From an uncultured Ferrimonas sp. (GTDB lineage Bacteria; Pseudomonadota; Gammaproteobacteria; Enterobacterales; Shewanellaceae), in contig NZ_CANLCI010000024.1 of NCBI RefSeq assembly GCF_947489035.1, forward strand, positions 1-64,000: DNA of 64,000 nucleotides. Reading direction: 5' to 3'. Each line of letters begins with the position of its first letter. The stretch's first letter is position 1. The notes below the pieces were generated by a model, which saw nothing but the letters and a program-made list of their open reading frames with translations, was not told where the DNA came from and did no database searches. A program made the position numbers and the translations under genes. Shown here piece after piece: positions 63,745-64,000 of the stretch.

Positions 63745-64000
63745 CTAATTGTCGCGCCAAAAGGCGCTATCGAGGCGTTTGAACGCTCGTTCTAGCAGGC
63801 ATGCCATGTGCTGGTACTGTGATACAGACGCCATTGGCGCCTCGTCGCAACCGGCTTCAACGAGCCGTTGCCTGACCTCCTTACACCAGTGCAGTACCGG
63901 AAGTGGTAGCGGCTGTACCGCTCTCCACCCTAACCAGTATAGACCCTGAAACGGGATGCTAAGGATAAATAAACACTGGGCCCAAAATAGTGGGGTTAAC
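63745..64000 (-). CDS. 3' end of an unrecognised gene running off the window
   Basis: A minus-strand frame is open from the window edge to TAG at 63745, 84 codons. The visible C-terminal part begins with a hydrophobic segment (FWAQCLFILSIPFQGLYWLG) and ends with a soluble helical part (HWCKEVRQRLVEAGCDE, HMACLLERAFKRLDSAFWRDN). The amino-acid pattern looks like real protein, and no start codon is needed because it continues outside. A hairpin follows at 63702-63725. Family unknown. Confidence 0.5.
   Translation of the reverse strand, partial: LTPLFWAQCLFILSIPFQGLYWLGWRAVQPLPLPVLHWCKEVRQRLVEAGCDEAPMASVSQYQHMACLLERAFKRLDSAFWRDN

Overview
The window reads as a chromosomal segment of a marine or aquatic gammaproteobacterium of the Alteromonadales, close to Shewanella and Ferrimonas (inference). 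The evidence is protein similarity and gene order. The orders hemH-adk-cnoX-htpG-recR-ybaB-dnaX-apt and cysB-topA ... sohB-yciK-rluB-scpBA-yciO-rnm-trp operon-yciB-yciI match the enterobacterial backbone, with lineage-specific insertions. Base composition is moderately GC-rich except for the first ~1 kb, which is AT-rich and looks foreign.

Layout. 1-1000: what looks like the distal end of an integron gene-cassette array, with a broken ORF, a well-formed attC site, a DUF3465 cassette gene and a degenerate attC. 1030-11100: a minus-strand housekeeping block for haem synthesis, adenylate kinase, chaperones, recombination, DNA polymerase clamp loader and purine salvage. htpG has a clear sigma-32 promoter, and a LuxR-type sensor lacking its DNA-binding domain sits between htpG and recR. 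11295-14007: a small membrane ORF, then an hvfABC (bufferin/oxazolin) operon whose precursor carries six EGKCGEGKCGG repeats and should be modified by a DUF692 enzyme and a DUF2063 partner. 14536-18312: a two-gene RND efflux system. 18667-25547: DUF2860 outer-membrane protein, dusC, yqhA-like, ycfP, sdaA, cysB and a membrane-anchored coiled-coil protein.

25751-44355: topA, an orphan astB, a large Ig-repeat lipoprotein, an acidic amino-acid symporter, sohB, a VolA-like surface lipase, yciK, a VF530-family protein, rluB, scpBA, yciO and rnm. 44427-52828: a complete trp operon with a TrpR-like operator, a trpL leader containing three Trp codons, an attenuator, a class I-beta DAHP synthase as first structural gene, then trpE-G-D-CF-B-A and yciB. 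52962-54461: an accessory island holding a self-contained transcription unit for a 32-residue peptide, paired palindromes upstream of it, and an 853-bp non-coding composite element with terminal inverted repeats and an 8-bp target duplication.

54552-64000: satP (acetate), yciI-xthA, a winged-helix regulator, yhdT-panF, and the anaerobic pyruvate formate-lyase pair pflB and pflA. Several TTGGTnnnACCAA (PdhR-type) boxes lie in front of these genes, suggesting that pyruvate and acetate handling here is controlled together. The window ends inside an unrecognised minus-strand gene. No rRNA, tRNA, CRISPR array or transposase gene was seen.
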